NCBI RefSeq assembly: GCF_024713975.1 | Contig: NC_091094.1 | Span: forward strand, 9,843,001 to 9,907,000 | DNA from: Paralichthys olivaceus | Lineage: Eukaryota > Chordata > Actinopteri > Pleuronectiformes > Paralichthyidae | Direction of reading: 5' to 3' | Length of the DNA stretch: 64,000 nucleotides | Part shown: in pieces, positions 61,067-64,000 of the stretch | How positions within the stretch are numbered: the first letter of the stretch is position 1 | Layout of the letters: each line of letters opens with the position of its first letter | Translations under genes and position numbers: made by a program | The notes under the pieces: model-generated | Told to the model about the DNA's origin: nothing | The model's database searches: none | What the model saw: the letters and a program-made list of their open reading frames with translations, nothing else

Positions 61067-62927
61067 ATGTGGCCAAATCAAGGTAGGAAATCTCACATAA
61101 CCAGCATATAATTGTAATGGTTTATTATTGGTTTTTATATCTGTTTTATAAGGCAGGTCTTTAGTAAAAAATAAATTGTGTGTGTGCTTTTATGTGTATC
61201 AGGACCTAACCCTCCAATAGGCCCACCAAATCCTGCCTACCCTCCTGGCTACAACCCTGCATATCCTGCTGGACCCTCTGCAGGAGTCTTCCCTCAGCCT
61301 CCAAACGCAGCATACCCACCATACCAATACCCAGCTGGTACAAACCCTGGTCTGGTACCACATGCACCCCCAGGGGCGATGCCTTATGGAGCCCCAGGAC
61401 CTTATCCTATGGCTCCAGGTGGATATCCAGGGGTTCCTCCTGCAGGTTGTCACCCAGGTCCATACCCACACTCTCCTAAAGGGGGCCACCACAAAGGCCA
61501 TGACAAAGGCCACCACAAAGGCCATGATAAAGGCCACAAAGGCCATCACAAAGATCATCATGGAGGGATGAATCCTATGGCTGGAGCTTTCAGTGGAGGA
61601 GTGGCTGGAATGGGAATGGGAATGGGGATGGGGATGGCTGGACACAAGTCCCACAAAAAGATGAAGAAGATGAAGAAAGCACATAAAGGGGACAAGCATG
61701 GACACCACAAACACGGCAAGGTGAGACTGGGTTTAAAGGTTTAAAATGGCCCCACCTGCAGGTGAAGCATTAACACTGATACTAGATAAAAAGATGAAAG
61801 TTGAACCTGACTACTCCCCTCGGTTTATATGCAACTGAAAGGGTGTGGCTGTGCTCAGGAGATACAGGGGGTCGTCCATATATCAGAAGGTCGGTAGTCA
61901 ATCCCTGGTACCTCCAGTCTGCATGCTGAAGTGTCCTTGACGGCTGCGCCTGCAATGTGTGAAGGGGATGTGTGATAGAAAAACACCACATATACAAGCG
62001 CTGTAAATAAAGTAAAGAATTATTTCGACGTCAATTATCCAAGAAAGTAATTATAGTATAGTATAGAACTACATGGAAAATAATAACAATTACCCATCAC
62101 AAGTAAAAATCTTTGCACTTCAGAGGTTTAAACAGCAAGGTTTTTTTGCAAGTTTTCCTGGAAAAAGGAGTTCAGATGTTTATTGATTTGTTGTCTCTTT
62201 GTTAATTTTCTGTCTGTCATTAATCGATCAATGGTTTCAGCTCTACTTAGACAGCTCTGCTTTGAGTAAACATTTATAGAATGAAATGGAGAAAGTAAAG
62301 GCACCATGAAACTAAATTAAATTATCATGTCAAACATACAGTTAGAGGTTCACAGGGGAAACGCCTCAGATTAGCAGCAATAGGCTGGGTAATCCAGGTA
62401 TATAATTTATTGGAAACATGATGTGGCTCTTGCTTTTGTCAGTCTGGATTTGATTATCTTGGATAGATCTTAGTGGATTTTAACACTCAGCAGCGGTTTC
62501 ATTTTCCGGTTAATCAGTTACTCTGTCAGCTTGTAAATGGTATACTATAAACCATTTACTTCACACCAAGAAAGAAGCCTACATAAAGCCAAACTGGTTG
62601 AATGATACTTTGTCAAACTATAGCTATATACCAAAGGGGAGAGTCTTGCATTGATGGTTTTGATTATACAGCAATCAGCTCACCACAAGTGTAACCTGTG
62701 GTAAATGCTTAAGTGCAGCCAAGCCAACCACCAAATGCCTAGTTAGTGGACAATCCTCACTATCTCCTGAGCAACAGCCACCAATAGCAGAACTAATAAT
62801 ACATCATTTTTAATGATTTTAATTTTATAGATAATTTTGTAAATTGCAGCTTTAAATGTATTTTTTCTCTTTTTCTCTACAGTCCTCCAGCAGCAGCAGC
62901 AGCAGCAGTAGCAGCAGCAGCAGCGAC
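61067..62927 (+). CDS. prr13: Proline-rich protein 13, copy B
   Basis: Three coding exons: 61067-61082, 61203-61720, 62883-62927; 192 residues. It shares with copy A the start MWPNQGP, the NPAYPPGYNPAYPAGP region, the PMAPGGYPGVPPAGCHPGPY block, exon phases and the serine-tail exon. The histidine-rich part differs: it is built from alternating KGHD and KGHH units, with four HKGHDKG-like repeats, in place of the HKGY units of copy A. A methionine-glycine run (MGMGMGMGM) precedes KKMKKMKKAHK. The tail is thirteen serines then one aspartate and stop, so the final SD of copy A and of human PRR13 is missing because of a changed reading of the last codons. The full open frame and shared splicing suggest a working gene. 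Roles as for copy A; divided or altered function is inference. Confidence 0.87.
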
Positions 62928-64000
62928 TGAGGCCGACAGTTCAAGAAACATCTTCCGCAGAAATGCTGCTTCACAAACGGATGGCCTGACACCTAACCAT
63001 ATGCACACACACGTCATTCTTATCACCTTTAACAGGATTTCTGTGCGCTGTGTATTTATTATTTCATCATATCTAGTATGGGCTATTTATATGTATGCAA
63101 ATGGTGTGAAAAGCTTCACAGCATCTGTCTGTATTGATGTTCCATTTTGTCATGAATCTAATCCTAACCCTTTTTTTGTGGTGTTCATGTCAAACATTCT
63201 GTAGTTACAGTAAACATACTAAATATACTATACTTAAAGACTACTTTGAAAACATATTGAAATATTTGGATGAGAGATTGCATCATTGTACACACATTCA
63301 GGAGTTGCACAAGTGTACATAGGCAACTAGACTCAAAGAATGAGGAAGGGTTAGGGTTAAGCATTTGTAGGTGCAATGCTGAAATCCGTCACTGTTTTCT
63401 CTGAATATTTCCAGTCAAGTCTTATAAAAATGAAAAATCCTGAATCAACTTTTTGAATGATAATTCTCAAACAAGGCTGAGTATGAAGTATGTAAAAACT
63501 TTAACCTGCAATTTCTCTTAAAGAAGTTCAGTCACTAATGAACACTAATGAAACTACTGAGGATAACATGACCTGGATAACTGAGAATCCTCACATATAT
63601 ATCAATGTGCACAGGTCTTTCTTAATTTACAGTTTTAATGTGGGTTCTTGGAGAAAATGTAACGCTACGATTAAGTTAAAAAAAACGTATTTCCTCTGGA
63701 AGATTAACCTAAAGGTGATACAGATAATGATTGTCTTTATCTACCTCTGCCTGATTTTGTTCTTGATAACTTTTCTTTTCTATAACTGTGCATGACAGAA
63801 AAAAAGCATTGTATTGAGATTGTAACCACACATAAAGAGCCTTAATATAATTCTGCCAAATAAACAGATGGAAGTGAGAGGTGTGATGTGTCCTCCTGAT
63901 CGGTGCACGGGTTGCAGTACACTTCGCGTCCACTAGTGGCCCTACAGTATTTTATTGAAGTTTGTAAATAGGAACATGTTAAACTCTTGTAAAGCGTCTG
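62928..64000. other. prr13 copy B 3' UTR and downstream sequence
   Basis: The first 350 bases resemble the copy A 3' UTR ('atctagtatgggct', 'gtcaaacattctg', 'agttacag', 'ttgaaatattt'), so homology runs past the stop codon. Beyond about 63300 the sequence is AT-rich without recognisable exon or repeat up to the window end. Confidence 0.5.

Noticed and set aside
1-64000. Retroviral, LTR or other virus-derived elements
   Set aside because: No reverse-transcriptase, gag, envelope or integrase signature and no paired long terminal repeats were recognised.
1-64000. tRNA, rRNA or microRNA genes
   Set aside because: No B-box-like GGTTCGAATCC context with a matching A box, and no recognised microRNA seed hairpin was seen by eye; a tRNAscan or miRBase search would be needed to be sure.

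Overview
The window reads as nuclear DNA of a ray-finned, probably percomorph, teleost. It has multi-exon genes with GT-AG introns, about 40% GC, many AC/AT/ATT microsatellites and short relics of repeats common in teleost genomes. Eight protein-coding genes can be modelled exon by exon with consistent reading phase. No rRNA, tRNA, CRISPR array or operon was seen. The species cannot be named.

Layout. About 9.3 kb of gene-poor sequence with old repeats leads into sp7/osterix (+, 9320-12162), the osteoblast zinc-finger factor. About 8.8 kb of non-coding DNA follows, then tarbp2 (+, 20944-25420), the Dicer partner with three dsRNA-binding domains. tespa1 (-, 27376-33191), a KRAP-family IP3-receptor-binding adaptor, is next. 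sp1 (+, 37055-43709) converges on a cdca7-family gene (-, 45464-49710). That gene lies head to head with amhr2 (+, 50591-55212), the anti-Mullerian hormone type II receptor. The window closes with two tandem copies of prr13 (+, 56935-58335 and 61067-62927).

Context. SP7, SP1, AMHR2, PRR13 and TARBP2 lie together on human 12q13.13, next to the HOXC cluster, so this is the teleost counterpart of that block. There are three differences from the human order. tarbp2 and tespa1 sit between sp7 and sp1. A cdca7 paralogue sits beside sp1. prr13 is duplicated with its promoter, intron 1 and 3' UTR. The genes do not form one pathway; they are neighbours by ancestry: two Sp factors, a small-RNA factor, a T-cell calcium adaptor, a chromatin/DNA-methylation factor, a gonadal TGF-beta-family receptor and a proline-rich protein.

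No wholly new system was found. The points most worth following are: the prr13 tandem pair with its conserved promoter block, a perfect inverted repeat abutting one copy's promoter, and histidine-rich repeats that have diverged between copies; the third cdca7 paralogue beside an Sp gene; the intact amhr2, a recurrent fish sex-determination gene; a NAGNAG acceptor in sp1; and a GC-AG intron in tespa1. All exon boundaries were read by eye from splice signals, phase and remembered family sequences; no transcript evidence was available.
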